From Zygnema cylindricum (taxonomy: Eukaryota; Streptophyta; Zygnematophyceae; Zygnematales; Zygnemataceae): a stretch of DNA of 64,000 bases. Position 1 is the first letter of the stretch. The number at the start of each line of letters is the position of its first letter. The stretch spans positions 124,001-188,000 of the forward strand of contig JBBHKE010002185.1 in the NCBI GenBank assembly GCA_037447655.1, given 5' to 3'. Both the position numbers and the translations under genes were made by a program. Under the pieces are notes generated by a model. That model saw only the letters and a list, made by a program, of their open reading frames with translations. It was not told the DNA's origin and ran no database searches. This document shows, piece after piece, positions 1 to 12,108 of this stretch.

Positions 1-2
1 AC

Positions 3-3000
3 ATGAGTAAAGATAAACACTTGTTCACTAAGATAAGAAAGATTCCCACCGTAGAGATAGAGTACCGAGATGGGAGAATAGTCACTACTACTATTGTAGG
101 ATCGGTAGATCTAAAAGTGTTAGTAGAACGAAAGACATCCATAGTTACATTCTCCGATGTATTGTTTATTTCGGAGCTGAAAAAAAACCTCATCTCTACG
201 TTTGTATTAGATGATAAGGGTTTTGATACTAGCACTAGGAAAGGAGTCTTTACTGCTAGTTTTGAGGAGGAAGTTTATTTCAGTGCTGAAAAAGGTAGCC
301 AAGGGATGTTTAGGCTGATTTTAAGCAATGAAAAGATGAAACTTTATTATACTGGTGTTCATGATATAATGTTGTGGCATTAGAGGCTTGGGCATGTGAA
401 TCTAGATAAGTTAAGAGAGATGATAAAGATGGGAGTAGTGGAAGGGATTCAGTTCGGTGAAAGTGAGAATCTAACTGATTGTAATGGATGTGCTCAAGGT
501 AAAGCACACAAGACAACCTTCCCAAAACTGCCACCTATAAGGGAGAAAAGATTCTAGATTTAGTACACACAGATATTTGGGGGCCGGCCAGAGTGCCATC
601 ACCCGGGGAAAGAGATTTATGATGACTATCACCCATGATTGGTCTCGGTATTCCAGGGTGTATTTTTTGAAAAATAAGTCAGAGGCTCATGAATGTTTTA
701 AACAATATAAAACATGGAGTGAAAAACTCCATGAAACCTCAATTTAGAGAGTAAGGAGTGACAATGGTGGAGAATATACCTCTAACAAGCTTGAGGATTT
801 TCTGAGAGAAGATGGAGTGCAACACCAAACGACAGTTCCTAAAAATCCTAAGCAGAATGGTGTAGCTGAAAGATTAAATAGAACACTGAGTGATTGTGCT
901 AGGAGTATGCTGTCAGATAAGAAGATAGGAAAGAAGTTTTGGGCCGAAGTAATGAACTGTGCAAATTATCTCAAGAATAGAGTTCTTACTTCAGCAGTAA
1001 AAGGCCAAACACCCTATGAGAGATGGGCAGGCCGAAAACCAGATGTTTCACACTTAAAGGTTTTCGGTAGTCAAGTGTTCAGTTTAGACACATATTGGTC
1101 AAACTGGAAGTCAGACCCAAAACGAAAACCAATATATCTATTAGGATATGATGAAGATGTAAAAGGATATAGAGTGTATGATCTCAAAAGAGAGGATATT
1201 ATCCTAGTGAAGCACCTAGTAGTTATGGATGAAGGAAAATTTATAGATCCCTTAAAGCATACAAAGACAGTCAAAATCAGATTTGAGTCAGAAAATTCTG
1301 ATGACTTTGAGCTTCCTAACTATCCAGGATTTTAAGAAGATGATGATCTTGCAGGTATATATCAGATCGAAAAGGACTCAAATGTGGAACCCCTAGTATT
1401 AACTCCAACCGAAGCGGAAGACGTGGTGGAAATCGACCCGGAATCAAATAATAGGGGAGAAGTAGAAACTGTTCGGAAGAATACCAGAGAGCCATCTATT
1501 CTCGCAACCGAGTTTGAGGGAGGAAGAAGAAACAGCAAAAGACTGTAAGAGAGACAAGTTAACAATAAGGTAACCAAAGTGTCTCACCCTGATGAACCTC
1601 AAACTTATAATGAGGCAATGACTTGTCCTGAAAGAAATCGGTGAAAGACAGCCTTTAATAAGGAGATGGCCTCAATTATGGCGGCCGATACATGGGAATT
1701 GGTGGATTCTCATCCTGACAGGAAGCCAATTGGGTGTAAGTGGGTATCTAAACTGAAACTCAACCCAGATAACACCATTGAGCGCTACAAGGCTCGGTTA
1801 GAGGCGAAGGGGATTTACCCAAAAAGAGGGAATTGACTACGAGGAGACTTTTGCTCCAGTGGTCAGGTTTCCTTCGGTTCGGATACTTCTCAGCATGGCG
1901 ACAGCAGAAGACATGGAAGTGCATCTGATGGACATCAAGACGGCCTTCCTACATGGAGAGTTGGAAGAGGAAATTTTTATGCGACAGCCCAAAGGATTTG
2001 TGGAGCAAGGGGAGGAAAGCAGGGTATGTCGATTTATAAAATCTTTCTATGGGCTGAAACAAGCGCCCCGGCAATGGAACAAGAAGCTCAATGAGTTTTT
2101 TACAAGTTTGGGATATATTCGGATCAGCTCAGATCACTCGATTTATTTGTTTGAAGATGAAGAAACAATTTTTTTTATTGCATTTTATGTCGATGATTTG
2201 CTTGTTTTAAGTAAATCCATGAAAAAAAAAAAAAAGTTGAAAAATGATTTAAAAGAAAGATTTGAGATGAAGGATATGGGAGAAGCAAGGTATATTTTGG
2301 GAATTCAGGTAGAAAGAGACAGAGATAGAAAGATAATAAGATTAACTCAAAAGGAGGCCATTGAAAACATGATAGAAAAATTCCAAATGGACAAGGCTAA
2401 TAGTTGTACCACTCCTATGGAATTACAGAAGGGAAGTGAGGGGAGTGAGGAAGAGGGAGTTATAATTTTAGATGATGAGGTAGGCCCAGAAGAGAAAAGA
2501 TTTATGCAGACCATCCCTTATAGACAAGTAGTGGGCAGCCTAATATATTTCATGAATTATACCTGTCCGAACATAGCCGCAGCCGTAGGAGTACTAAGTA
2601 GGAGTCTGAATGCTCCCACTAAGAGAGATTGGGAGGCAGCTAAGAGAGTTCTTAGATATCTCATATGAACTAGAGATCTATGGTTGCATTTGGGTGGGAA
2701 AAATACTGACATCACCACTAGGAGTGATGCCACCTATGGGGATGCTCCTATGAGGAGATGCACATCTGGATATGTATTGTATGTGGGTGATGGGGCTTTC
2801 TGTTGGAGCAACAAGCACCAAAAGGTCATTACTCAATCCACCATGTAGGCTGAGTACATGACTTCTTGCTCAGCTATAAAAGACTAATGTGGGTCAAGTC
2901 TTTGCTTGGTGAGCTTGGTCATCTTAAGAGTGATGTCCAAAAGGTGTTTTGTGATAATCAGGCTGTCATTGCCATTTCTGCCAATCCTAAACATCACTTT

Positions 3001-3180
3001 AAAGCCAAACACACGGACATTAGACTCAGCTTTATTAGAGAGAAAGTAGAAAACAAGATAATCAGTTTGGAGTATAAACCAGATAGTGAAATGGTAGCAG
3101 ATATGATTACCAAAGTTGTTCCTTCCCCTAAACCAATTTTCTGTCCGGAGAAGTGTGGTATTAAAATAAAGAGTGACTAG
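3..3180 (+). pseudogene. copia pol remnant of E1 (protease end, integrase, RT, RNase H)
   Basis: Readable pieces in order: end of protease and the GAG-pre-integrase zinc region (3-383, stop inside the LWH-RLGHV motif), integrase core and C-terminal part (817-1335, with QNGVAERLNRTLSD), a linker with RRNSKRL, reverse transcriptase (1859-2668, catalytic YVDDLLVLSK), and RNase H (about 2669-3180, with DNQAVIAISANPKHHFKAKH). Frameshifts near 513 and 600 and stops near 381, 1333, 1546, 2666 and 2846 break it, so it cannot make a working polyprotein. The end of the frame lies just before the polypurine tract, as usual for copia. Confidence 0.9.
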
Positions 3181-3398
3181 AAAATCAGGGGAGTGTAGAA
3201 ATAAAATATTATTTTAGTATTTTCTAGGTTTTGTAAAATGCAGAAAAGAAGCAGAGGCAGTCTGCCTCTAACTCCTCTCTCTAGCTCCCACACTTGTCGC
3301 AGTCATTAAAAATTGGAGAGGGAGATAGAGCCATGGCTGCTAGTACTATCTCTACGGGGGCAAATATTACGTTGGTAGATTTTACCAAAAAGAGATTG

Positions 3399-3480
3399 AC
3401 GGACCTAGGATTTGAACTTGGTACCTGACGTCCGCCAAGGCAACCGGTAGTCGGTAGCCTTAACCATCTAGTCTAAACCG
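3399..3480 (-). other. tRNA-like block inside E1 LTR, antisense
   Basis: Read on the minus strand, positions 3475-3458 give TAGACTAGATGGTTAAGG, resembling a tRNA D-arm / pol III A box, and 3417-3408 give GTTCAAATCC, a B-box (T-arm) core. Spacing between the boxes is about 40 nt, tRNA-like. No good acceptor stem is visible, so this is a tRNA-derived or tRNA-mimicking segment, not a tRNA gene. The same arrangement recurs in the other LTRs of this group. Confidence 0.5.
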
Positions 3481-3853
3481 GAGATACATGATATATAGTT
3501 TAATATTTATTTAGATGTTAACATTTAGACTTTTACATTCAACGGGATATTTCGACATAGATACAGTTTGTAATGTACGGCGTACGGTAGTTCCGAAACA
3601 AATATTGCGCATTTTGTTTCGAAGGCGAAACACATATTGTGCAAGTATTTATGACGGCCACGATTGAAATCCGGCTTAATCGGACGGCCACGAAGCAAGC
3701 CGAGATCGCGGAATGGGTTTTCGGCGATTTGCGGACGATGTCCTATCTATCGCCACGTAGCGCAGTTTCATTTGATTACGGCATCTACGATGATTCCAGG
3801 AACGAATCCAAAATTGACATGTGTTTGCTTAATAGCCATGTCGTACAATGGCC

Positions 3854-3890
3854 GTACATAAAGTATACCGGCACCTGTACCTTTATGTAC
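3854..3890. repeat. hairpin in E1 LTR
   Basis: Arms GTACATAAAG (3854-3863) and CTTTATGTAC (3881-3890) are perfect reverse complements around a 17 nt loop. Equivalent hairpins with different but still pairing stems sit at the same place in other LTRs (7981, 20033, 20791). Confidence 0.7.
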
Positions 3891-4227
3891 GATACATTAT
3901 TACGATTAATGCCATACCTCAGTAGATAGAGTTTTAGAGAGAGATTTAACTTAGAAATTTTTTATAGATTGGACCCTCTCTCCTAGTGAGCTAATGTACA
4001 AAAGGTCAACTTTGACCCTTCAAAACTTAGTGCTCAAGGGAGCAAATTCAGAGATTCTTTTTGGTATCGACTCTGGGGAGTCTTGTCTTCATACGGGTGA
4101 CGTTAGTCAGAGTTTTTTTCTTCCAGGGTGGCAGTTATTCTTGTTGAAAGACAAAAGGGTCAAGGTTATCCTAGAGGCTTCGTGTGAGCTGCCTACTCTG
4201 AGGTCCTATGGAGGTCTCAGAGTTGCA

Positions 4228-7200
4228 AGTAGTTACCACAGATCTAGTTCGCTCGGTAGATTAGAAAGTCTTAGTGGAGGGTAAGACTTCTATTCTCACT
4301 TTTTCAGATGTGCTCTACATTCCTCAGCTGAGTAAGAATCTTGTGTTTACCTCTGTATTAGAGGACAAGGATTTTGATACCTTCACTAGAAAGGGAGTCT
4401 TTACAGCTAAGTATGGAGATGAAGTCTACTTCACTGCAGATTAGGGTAGCCAAGGAATGTTTAGGCTTAACCTGAGTAATGAAAAGAAAAGTGCTTACTA
4501 TGGTGGTGTTCGAAGCTTGATGATCTGGCATAAACGTTTGGGACATGTGCATTTTGATAGATTGAGGGAAATGAAGAAGCTGGGTGTAATTGAAGGCATT
4601 CAGTTTGGGGATAATGAAATGATGTATGATTTTAGTGGATGTGCCTAAGGTAAGGCTCACAGACTTTCCTTTCCCAAAACTGCCACATATAGAGGTGAGA
4701 AAGTAGTAGATCTGGTCCACACAGATATCTGGGGACCAGCAAGAGTACCTTCGGTTGAGGGGAAGAGGTATATGCTGACAATAACTGATGATTGGTCTAG
4801 ATATTCGATAGTCTACTTCTTAAAAACAAAGTCTGAAGCACCAAAAAACTTTAAAGAATACAAAGCCTAGATTGAGAAATTGCACGAAACCCCCATTAAG
4901 AGAATAAGGAGTGATATTGGGGGCGAGTACAACTCTATTTTGTTTGTGGATTATTTGAGAGATTAGGGAGTTCAACATCACAAAACTGTACCAAATAATC
5001 GAGAACAAAATGGGGTAGCTGAGAGGTTAAACCAGACTTTAGGAGATAGTGTATGCAGCATGTTGGCAGATAAGAAAATAGGAAGAAGATTTTGGGTAGA
5101 AGCCATGCTAACTACATTAAGAATAGAGTCCTCACTACAGCTGTTAAAGGGATGACCCGTTATGAGAGATGGGTTGGAAGGAAACCGAATATCTTTCACT
5201 TGAAAGTATTCGGTAGTCAAGTTTACAGTCTTGACACAGATAAGAAAAAATGGAAACTAGATGCTAAAGGGAAATCGGGATATTTTGTGGGATATGACGA
5301 GGATGTCAAGGGATATAGAGTCTGTGACTTAGCTAAACAAGATATCATTCTGGTAAAGCATCTAGTTGTCATGAGTGAAGGGAAGTCTTTTGATCCCTTC
5401 AAATACACTAAGAAAATCAGAATTACTTTTGAGTTCGAGAGTCAGGAGGACTTGGATCTTCCCAGAAGGGACACTAGTGAAAACAGGATTGCAGATCCAA
5501 GGGAGATAAAAGATGGGGGAGATATACCGGAATCGCCTCATATTCCTACACACTTTGAGGAGAGAGAGGAAGAAGAGTCAGAACCGGTTTCCATGGATAG
5601 GGGAGCTGATGAGACAGTGCGGAAGAATACAAGACTTCCCTCCATTCTAGCTTCGGACTTTAAGGGAGGACGGAGGAGTAGCAAAAGGCTTCAAGAAAAA
5701 CAGGCTGCTCACAAGGTAGCAAAGCTTTCTCACCTAGATGAGCCTCAGTCATACTCGGAGGCAATGGACAGTTCGGAGAAAGATAGATGGGTCAGAGCCA
5801 TAAATGATGAGATGGCCTCAATCATGGAGGGAAATACTTGGGAGCTGGTTGACTGTCCACCAGATAGAAAACCTATTGGCTGTAAATGGGTTTTTTTCAC
5901 TAAAACTGAACCCAGATAATACCATTGAGAGATAAAAGGCTCGGTTGGTGGCATAGGGGTTCACCCCAAAAGAAGGGATAGATTATGAGGAGACCTTTGC
6001 TCCGATAGTTCGATTCCCATCTGTAAGGATCCTCCTTAGTTTACCTACAGCGGAAGACATGGAGATACATCAGATGGATATTAAGACCGCCTTCCTCAAC
6101 AGTGGACTGGAGGAGGAAATATTCATGCGCCAACCACAAGGTTTTATAGAGGAAGGAGAGGAAAGCAAAGTCTACAGACTTATAAAGTCCTTATATTGAT
6201 TGAAGCAGGCTCCCAGACAACGGAATAAGAAACTAGATGAGTTTCTTACAAGTCTGTGGTATATTCGGATCAGTTATGACCATTCTATTTATATGTTTGA
6301 GGATGAGAATGGTGTGATTTTTATTGCAATCTATGTGGATGATTTGCTGGTATTGAGTAAGTCTATGGAAAAGATAAATAGACTAAAGAAAGATTTTAGA
6401 AGTAGATTTGACATGAAGGATTTAGGAGAGGCTAAATATATTCTAGGAATTGAAATGGAAAGAGATAGGGGGAAAAGGATAATCAGACTTACTCAGAAAG
6501 AGGCTATAGGTAATATGTGGAGAAATTTCAGATGAAGAATGCTAACAGTTGTACCACTTCCATGGACTTGAACAAAGTAAGTCATGGGAGTGTACAAAGA
6601 GGAGTGATATTGCTAGATGATCAGATGAGTCCAGAAGAGAGGCAGTTTATGAAATCTATTTTTTACAGACAGGTTGTAGGAAGCTTGATTTACTTTATGA
6701 ATTTTACCAGACCTGACATAGCGGCAGCTGTTGGAGTCCTCAGTAGGAGTCTTAATGATCCCAGAAAGAGAGACTGGGAGGCAGCGAATAGAGTAATGAG
6801 ATACCAGGTGGGAACTAGTAATCTGTGGTTGCATCTGGGAGGGGAGCACACTGACATCACTACTTGGAGTGATGCCAATTTTGGGGATGCACCTATGAGA
6901 AGATGCACTTCTGGGTATGTGTTGTATGTGGGAGAAGGTGCTTGCTGTTGGAGCAGCAAGCAACAAAAGGTTGTTGCCTAGTCCACTATGGAGGCTGAGT
7001 ACATGGCCTCTTGTTCTGCTGTGAAAGAGCTGATGTGACTGAAGTCTTTGTTGCAAGAATTGGGGTACATGAAGAAGGGAGTGCATGAAGTGTTTTGTGA
7101 TTATCAGGCTGCAATTGCAATTGCAGCCAATCCAAAGTATCATTTCAAAGCTAAGCATATGGACATAAGATTGAGTTTTGTGAGGGAAAAGGTAGAAAAT

Positions 7201-7331
7201 AAAATTGTGAATTTGGTGATAGGAGTGATGGGGAAATGGTGGCTGATACGATGCCAAAGCTTTTGCCATCTCCCAAGCTAAAGTATTGTGGAGAAAAGTG
7301 TGGTTTAAAAGAAAAACTAAAATTAGACTAG
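4228..7331 (+). pseudogene. copia pol remnant of E2
   Basis: Protease end and pre-integrase region (about 4240-4650, with IWHKRLGHVHFDRLREMKK), integrase core (HTDIWGP near 4720, then a GGEY relative and QNGVAERLNQTLGD), integrase C-terminal part and linker (5092-5919), RT (6200-6535, YVDDLLVLSKSMEK) and RNase H (6517-7331, with SDANFGDAPMRRCTSGY). The frame is broken by stops near 4442, 4647, 4868, 4963, 6197 and 6979 and by several frameshifts. It ends at a TAG just before the polypurine tract. Non-functional. Confidence 0.9.
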
Positions 7332-7565
7332 AAAATAAGGGGAGTGTTGAAATCACTAGATTTAGGGGAGGTATTTTTAGGTCTTAATTAAAATAAAAAT
7401 AAAAAAGAGGAAATCACAGGCAACATGCCTCCACCTTCTCTCTCTAGCCCCCATACTTGTTGTAGTTAGTGAAAGAGAAAGAAGGCAATGGAGCCATGGC
7501 TGCCTTAGCTCCATAGGCAGGGCTTAAGAGTGACCTAAGTCACTCTCAACCAAAAAGGTTGAGTC

Positions 7566-7632
7566 CGGTAGGACTCGAACCTCTGACCAGTTGGGCGAGG
7601 CGTAGCCGTCAACCCTTACCACTTAGTCGTAG
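7566..7632 (-). other. tRNA-like block inside E2 LTR, antisense
   Basis: On the minus strand, 7629-7614 reads CGACTAAGTGGTAAGG (A-box-like D-arm) and 7581-7571 reads GGTTCGAGTCC, a perfect B box. This is the clearest of the LTR tRNA-like blocks. The acceptor stem is not convincing. Confidence 0.55.
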
Positions 7633-7980
7633 TAGTCAGTTAGGATACATGGGGTTTGATAACTATTTAAACAATTGATAGGCAACAAATCCGATTAACG
7701 GAATTACAAATATAATATATAGAAACTAGTTGAGTTTTAGTTCGCACAAAACAAATGTACCGGACATTTGTTTTTGAACAGCTGTCGTTTAAAGTCTGTT
7801 TTGATCCGACGGCCCGCACCATTGCCGAGATCTTTTAATGGCCACCTCGGCGGTTTTTTGGTCGTGACATGACCTGGCGACACGTGGCACGATGTCATTG
7901 AGAAGAGGAAATCCCGGAGAGCATGAGGACAAGTCAGAAGGACACACGCGTCCACTCCATGGCCTTGTCGTACACATGCC

Positions 7981-8017
7981 GTACAGAAAGTACATCGGCC
8001 GTAGTACCTTTCTGTAC
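7981..8017. repeat. hairpin in E2 LTR
   Basis: Arms GTACAGAAAG (7981-7990) and CTTTCTGTAC (8008-8017) pair perfectly. The stem differs from the E1 LTR stem at the same position yet keeps full complementarity. Confidence 0.7.
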
Positions 8018-8343
8018 TTTACAGTCTTTTGGTTGGTTCCGTGCCTTAGTAGATAGGAGTTGTGAGAGGGTTTAGGACTTAGTAGATTGAGGAGGTAGCC
8101 GCCTCTCTCCCAATAAGCTTGTATAAATATTGGCATCTTGGCCACTCCATAACTAATCGCATGGTTGGGCGTTTTCACTGATTCTTCTTGCTGTGGACTC
8201 AAATAAGTCTAAACTGCACAGGGGTGCAGTCAGATTTCTTTTTTTTTTGCTTGGGTTGCATTTTCTCTAGTTGAAAGTGGGTTAGTTGAAAACTACCTAG
8301 AGGCTTCCTCAATTTTTGTCCAAATGGGGGACACAGAATTGCA

Positions 8344-11155
8344 CATACTGCCGAGGAATTTTTGGGACTGCGGGAATAAGAACAATAGCCTCGGCATCTA
8401 ATACCTCGAGAAAGGCGGCCTATAACGGAATATTGGATTGTCCTATGACCTCTAGTGTACTAGCAAAAGGAGGGGAAAATTTTGTCATCGCAAAGATAGA
8501 ATCATACTTGCGAGAACACAATGTAAGAGCCGACCCTTTGAGGTATCGACCAAGAAGAGAGAATGCTACACAAAGATCAAATCGATCTTGATAACGAAAT
8601 GCTAAGTCACGCATTTCGGTATCACAAAGCATTCGAAAATGGGATAAAGACATGGTGTCTTTCATTTCCGAAGAGCAAAATTGCATCTTCCCCATGCCCC
8701 CCTCTAAAGAGGAAGCCATGTCGTCAAAAGAAAATTGCGCCGGTGGTTCCAAATTTGGACTAACCGGAAACTGAAATCTGAGAGGGTGAGAAATGATTTT
8801 TTCTGAGAAGTCTCTTTCGGTTCTATCTTGGTATGACCTAGAGGAAACCGATTATAATCAGGAGACTGTGGTCAATACTGACCGAACTGACGCAGATCTA
8901 GGGGCAACAACCAAAACTAGTGCGTTCGCAAACTCGTGTAATCTAAAAAGATCTAACTGCGGTGGACAAAAAACTATCCCGCAACGGGTAGATCCGGATG
9001 GATAACGTAAGTTATCCCAATCCGTGGGTACAAACGAAGAGAAAACCCTCGATTATGAATGGAAATTTTGGAACGACCTAACCGAGGTGCATCAAATGAC
9101 AGGCCAATCCACACAAAACAAGAGAACACACGAAGGCTCTAGCAAGACCCAGTGGTCAGATCTAGCAATAAGCCGGAATACTAAAACCTCTACCCTGCAA
9201 ACAATGGGGCAAGGCCGAAAGACTAGATTTATAAAAACAAACAGAGAACTATCTAGGCACCTTACGGTGCAAATCTACAGCGGCACTAACAGAAAATTGT
9301 CTAAACAGTGCCACCCACGACAAGATCTATGAAGTACAATACAATCCAAATAGGTACAGGAAACCTCAAGGTCACTCACAACTAAATAGCATGCAAGAAA
9401 ATCCAAGAAAATGCAAATGCTCAAAAAGAAAGGTTTGTAACAGAACCAATCCACACCGATCCCCTACACGAATGTTCAAATTACAAAGGAACGCTCTTGC
9501 ACCCGCAAGGCATCGTGATACTTACAAAACACTTTTAATAATGTGGTGATTATCAAAGGTGAGTCGCGGTTGATCTTCACAGTCGCACTTTGCAAACCGC
9601 CAAAGCGTGATTCCGCACCACACTCTGAATAACCGTGCCCAAAACCACAACTCAACACCCAGATGATTAGTATCCTGTTAGGGTATGCGTATCAGCACTA
9701 TGCCACGCTATACCCAACTATAAAGCAGTTATAATCATATGTTATAATTTGTGCAATTTAAATAAAATATTGAAAATATATGTTTACTTTGCTAGGTTTT
9801 ATGAATAATTAAATTTGGAAAAGGATAAATAAAGAAAATATAAAATCCACCACAAAGCAAACATCCACTGGCTAGCAAAGGAATTTGCAACAGGGAAAGA
9901 ATGATAAAGATATGGAGAAAACTTCAAAGAAAAACACAAAGTAAGGTGAAATTAGGAAAAAAAGTTTTCCAAACCCTAACTCCACGCTGTAAAAACCAAA
10001 AATCTGCGACCAAGGACTGGTAATATGCTGACCTAGGGTTAAGGATTCCAAAAAATAAACAAAAAATCAGTACAAACCCTAAATCTGCGACCCAAACCCT
10101 AAATCTGCGGCCAAACCCTAATTCCGCAGATTAACCCTAAAAGTCTGACACAAAATTAGACCTATATATGCAGACTAGAAACAGACTGGCAACAAGATAG
10201 AAGGAAAGTATTGAGAGAAAGAACAATAACAAAATGTTTTTTTCTTTTATAAAATAAAAATTATAAATTTAATATTTTTTATAATATTTTTATTTCAAAG
10301 CAAAACTGAAAATGAAATATAAATTGGAAAGAAAAAAGAAGAGACCTAACTAAGAAACCAAAACTGAAAATGAAACGTGATATTTTTTTTATAAAATAAA
10401 ATTTATATTTTTAATAATTTATTTTTAAAATAATAGACTTTTTAGAAAAGAGCTTTTGGAAAAGAATACTAAGCCACCAGGTCGCCACTAGGCTCTCGGG
10501 TCTATGTCGTATTCTCTACAAGAGTTATCTCAAAGAGGCCGCAAAGCAAATAAACAATTTCAACCAAACAAGAAAAATTCCCAAAATAAGGCCAAAATGC
10601 ACTTTCCCACTCCCAACCGAAATACAAGCAAAACAAACACAAACACTCCAAACCATTCCGCTGCCCGTAGAAGGCGCAACCAGATCTGGATGCTTCTCCA
10701 AAGGAACTTCACTCCACCACTTCCCTAAAAATAACTCCACCACTTCCCTAAAAACAACACAAGTTGGAGGGAAACCTTCCAGACTTGGCTTTGAGTGGTG
10801 TGGATTAAAGATCGTGGGGAAAAATACAACAAGGAATAGTCTTAGTCTATTTAGCTTCTACAGCTAGCTAGCAAAAAGAGAGAAAAACGTGAGCAATCAG
10901 TGAGAGAGAGCAAGAGAGAAGATCAACCGCCAAGAGAAAATTCTTGTCCAAAAGCTAAGATTCTCTAAGTATGAGAATTAGCCTAAGTAGGAGCTACGCT
11001 AGGCCTAATCAAAACTAGCCTACGTCTAGCCTACTTTACATGCATAAAATTACTTAAGATGTTGGCCAATAGGCGGCCAACATCATCTGTTGTACGCTTG
11101 ACAAAATCCATTGTCCGAGGGTAAAAACCCTCCCTAACTACATGTATGCGCGAAC
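8344..11155. other. 2.8 kb without recognisable gene
   Basis: Several short open frames occur on both strands (for example 8316-8591, 8420-8752 on minus, 8793-9332), but none shows a domain I recognise. The stretch from about 10200 to 10460 is very AT-rich with repeated AAACTGAAAATGAAA. Telomere-like motifs sit at 10074-10140. It may be an old, unrecognised repeat. Confidence 0.5.
10074..10140. repeat. short array of AAACCCTAA-type motifs
   Basis: Four AACCCTAA-type motifs, the plant telomere-strand unit, occur at roughly 20 bp spacing, separated by a repeated ATCTGCG(A/G)CC. The spacing means it is a degenerate tandem repeat containing the motif, not a true telomere tract. Confidence 0.45.
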
Positions 11156-12108
11156 TGTTGAAATAAGAAATCTTAATACTTAGTAAACAGAGTTGTGAGG
11201 AGAGACCAAGTACTTATAATATTTTTGGTCAATAATTTTGGTTTAGGTAAGTTGTAATACTTACCTCATTTAGTGTGACAATAGCAGTAGTACTTTTGAG
11301 TGTATTGTACTTCTGCAAGGACACGCGTCAAAAAATGAACATCATACGGGTTTTTTCGGAAAGGCGCCGACACACTTTACCACGCGTCACACATCGAACG
11401 AATAATGTTAAAGAATCGGACGGACGGAGACTCAACCGATTGTCCGCGAAGATAATGGTACAGCATTCAACGACGACCGTAGATGTGAATCAAATGAACG
11501 GACGAGATTTACGTAGGACCACAAAATGACTCATCACTTTGTACAACCTCAGGTGACTTGGAGCAATTGATCAACAGTCGGCTAGACACTAACATCCACT
11601 GCTGACTAAGCACCTTGAACACTACTGTACGGGAATCTATTTGCATATCTGAAACAGAAGAGTTTTAACTTAGCGGATTACAATGTAGTGTTCCACTAAG
11701 TATATTTTTGTTTAGTAGTCATATAGGGTTTGGACATACTCACAGTACAAATAGCGTACTGATTCGGTACCTTTTCGTAGTGTAGTACACTACTGCTGTT
11801 CTAGGTGTAGACATTGGATTAGTTAATTTTCAGTAGATACTCTTTGTGAGTCTAAAGTTAGGAGTTAGCCAAAATTGTAATTATCAAGTATTGAGATCTA
11901 ACTCTTTAAAGGATAGTTTTAGGGAAACTTCCAAGTGTTGTATCTTATGGTATACTGGTTTAATTGGCCTACAATTTTGGGAATTGGCAGACTGTATATG
12001 ATACTTTATTAATGTGGATTTTGGTGATATTTGGAAACTGTGAGCACTTTTTGTGTTATATCAAAATTGGTTGTTTGATAGGATTTATGGTAGCTTTTGT
12101 TGAAGTCT
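11156..12108 (+). repeat. 5' LTR and leader of E3, end not resolved
   Basis: LTR-like start TGTTGAAATAAG; a comparable beginning (a purine-rich stretch, then an AATATTTTTGG motif within 100 bp) is seen in the E5 3' LTR at 23200. I could not find a convincing primer-binding site or the LTR 3' end; the gag ATG follows at 12109. No tRNA-like block or hairpin of the E1/E2 kind was seen here. Confidence 0.5.

Larger units (their letters stand above)
1..4227 (+). mobile_element. Ty1/copia retrotransposon E1, 5' part outside window
   Basis: The element enters the window inside its protease domain and runs through integrase, reverse transcriptase and RNase H to a polypurine tract (around 3181-3193) and a 3' LTR ending in CA at 4227. 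The order protease-integrase-RT-RNase H defines the copia superfamily. It is the same subfamily as the better preserved E6 (41408-47845), which it matches along its length. The LTR ends directly against protease-coding sequence of E2, so E1 most simply inserted into E2; the 5' side needed to confirm a target duplication is off the left edge. Confidence 0.9.
3194..4227 (+). repeat. 3' LTR of E1
   Basis: About 1,034 bp beginning TGTAGAAAT directly after a purine-rich tract and ending CTCAGAGTTGCA, so bounded by TG...CA. The terminal 100 bp and internal landmarks match the E6 LTRs. It contains an antisense tRNA-like block and a perfect hairpin, listed separately. Confidence 0.85.
4228..8343 (+). 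mobile_element. Ty1/copia retrotransposon E2, 5' truncated in window
   Basis: Starts abruptly inside the protease domain where the E1 LTR ends and runs to a polypurine tract (GGGGAG at 7338-7344) and a 999 bp 3' LTR. Encoded proteins are close relatives of E1 and E6 but clearly diverged, so this is an older copy or a sister subfamily. The missing gag and 5' LTR would lie left of the window if E1 is nested in E2. Confidence 0.85.
7345..8343 (+). repeat. 3' LTR of E2
   Basis: About 999 bp from TGTTGAAATC to ACAGAATTGCA. A TATA-like TATAAATATT at 8123 could belong to its promoter. It carries the same tRNA-like block and hairpin as the E1 LTR, though the rest of the LTR is strongly diverged. Confidence 0.8.

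Noticed and set aside
8420-8752. 110-codon minus-strand frame as a host gene
   Set aside because: No recognisable domain, no neighbouring exon, overlapping equally long frames on the other strand.
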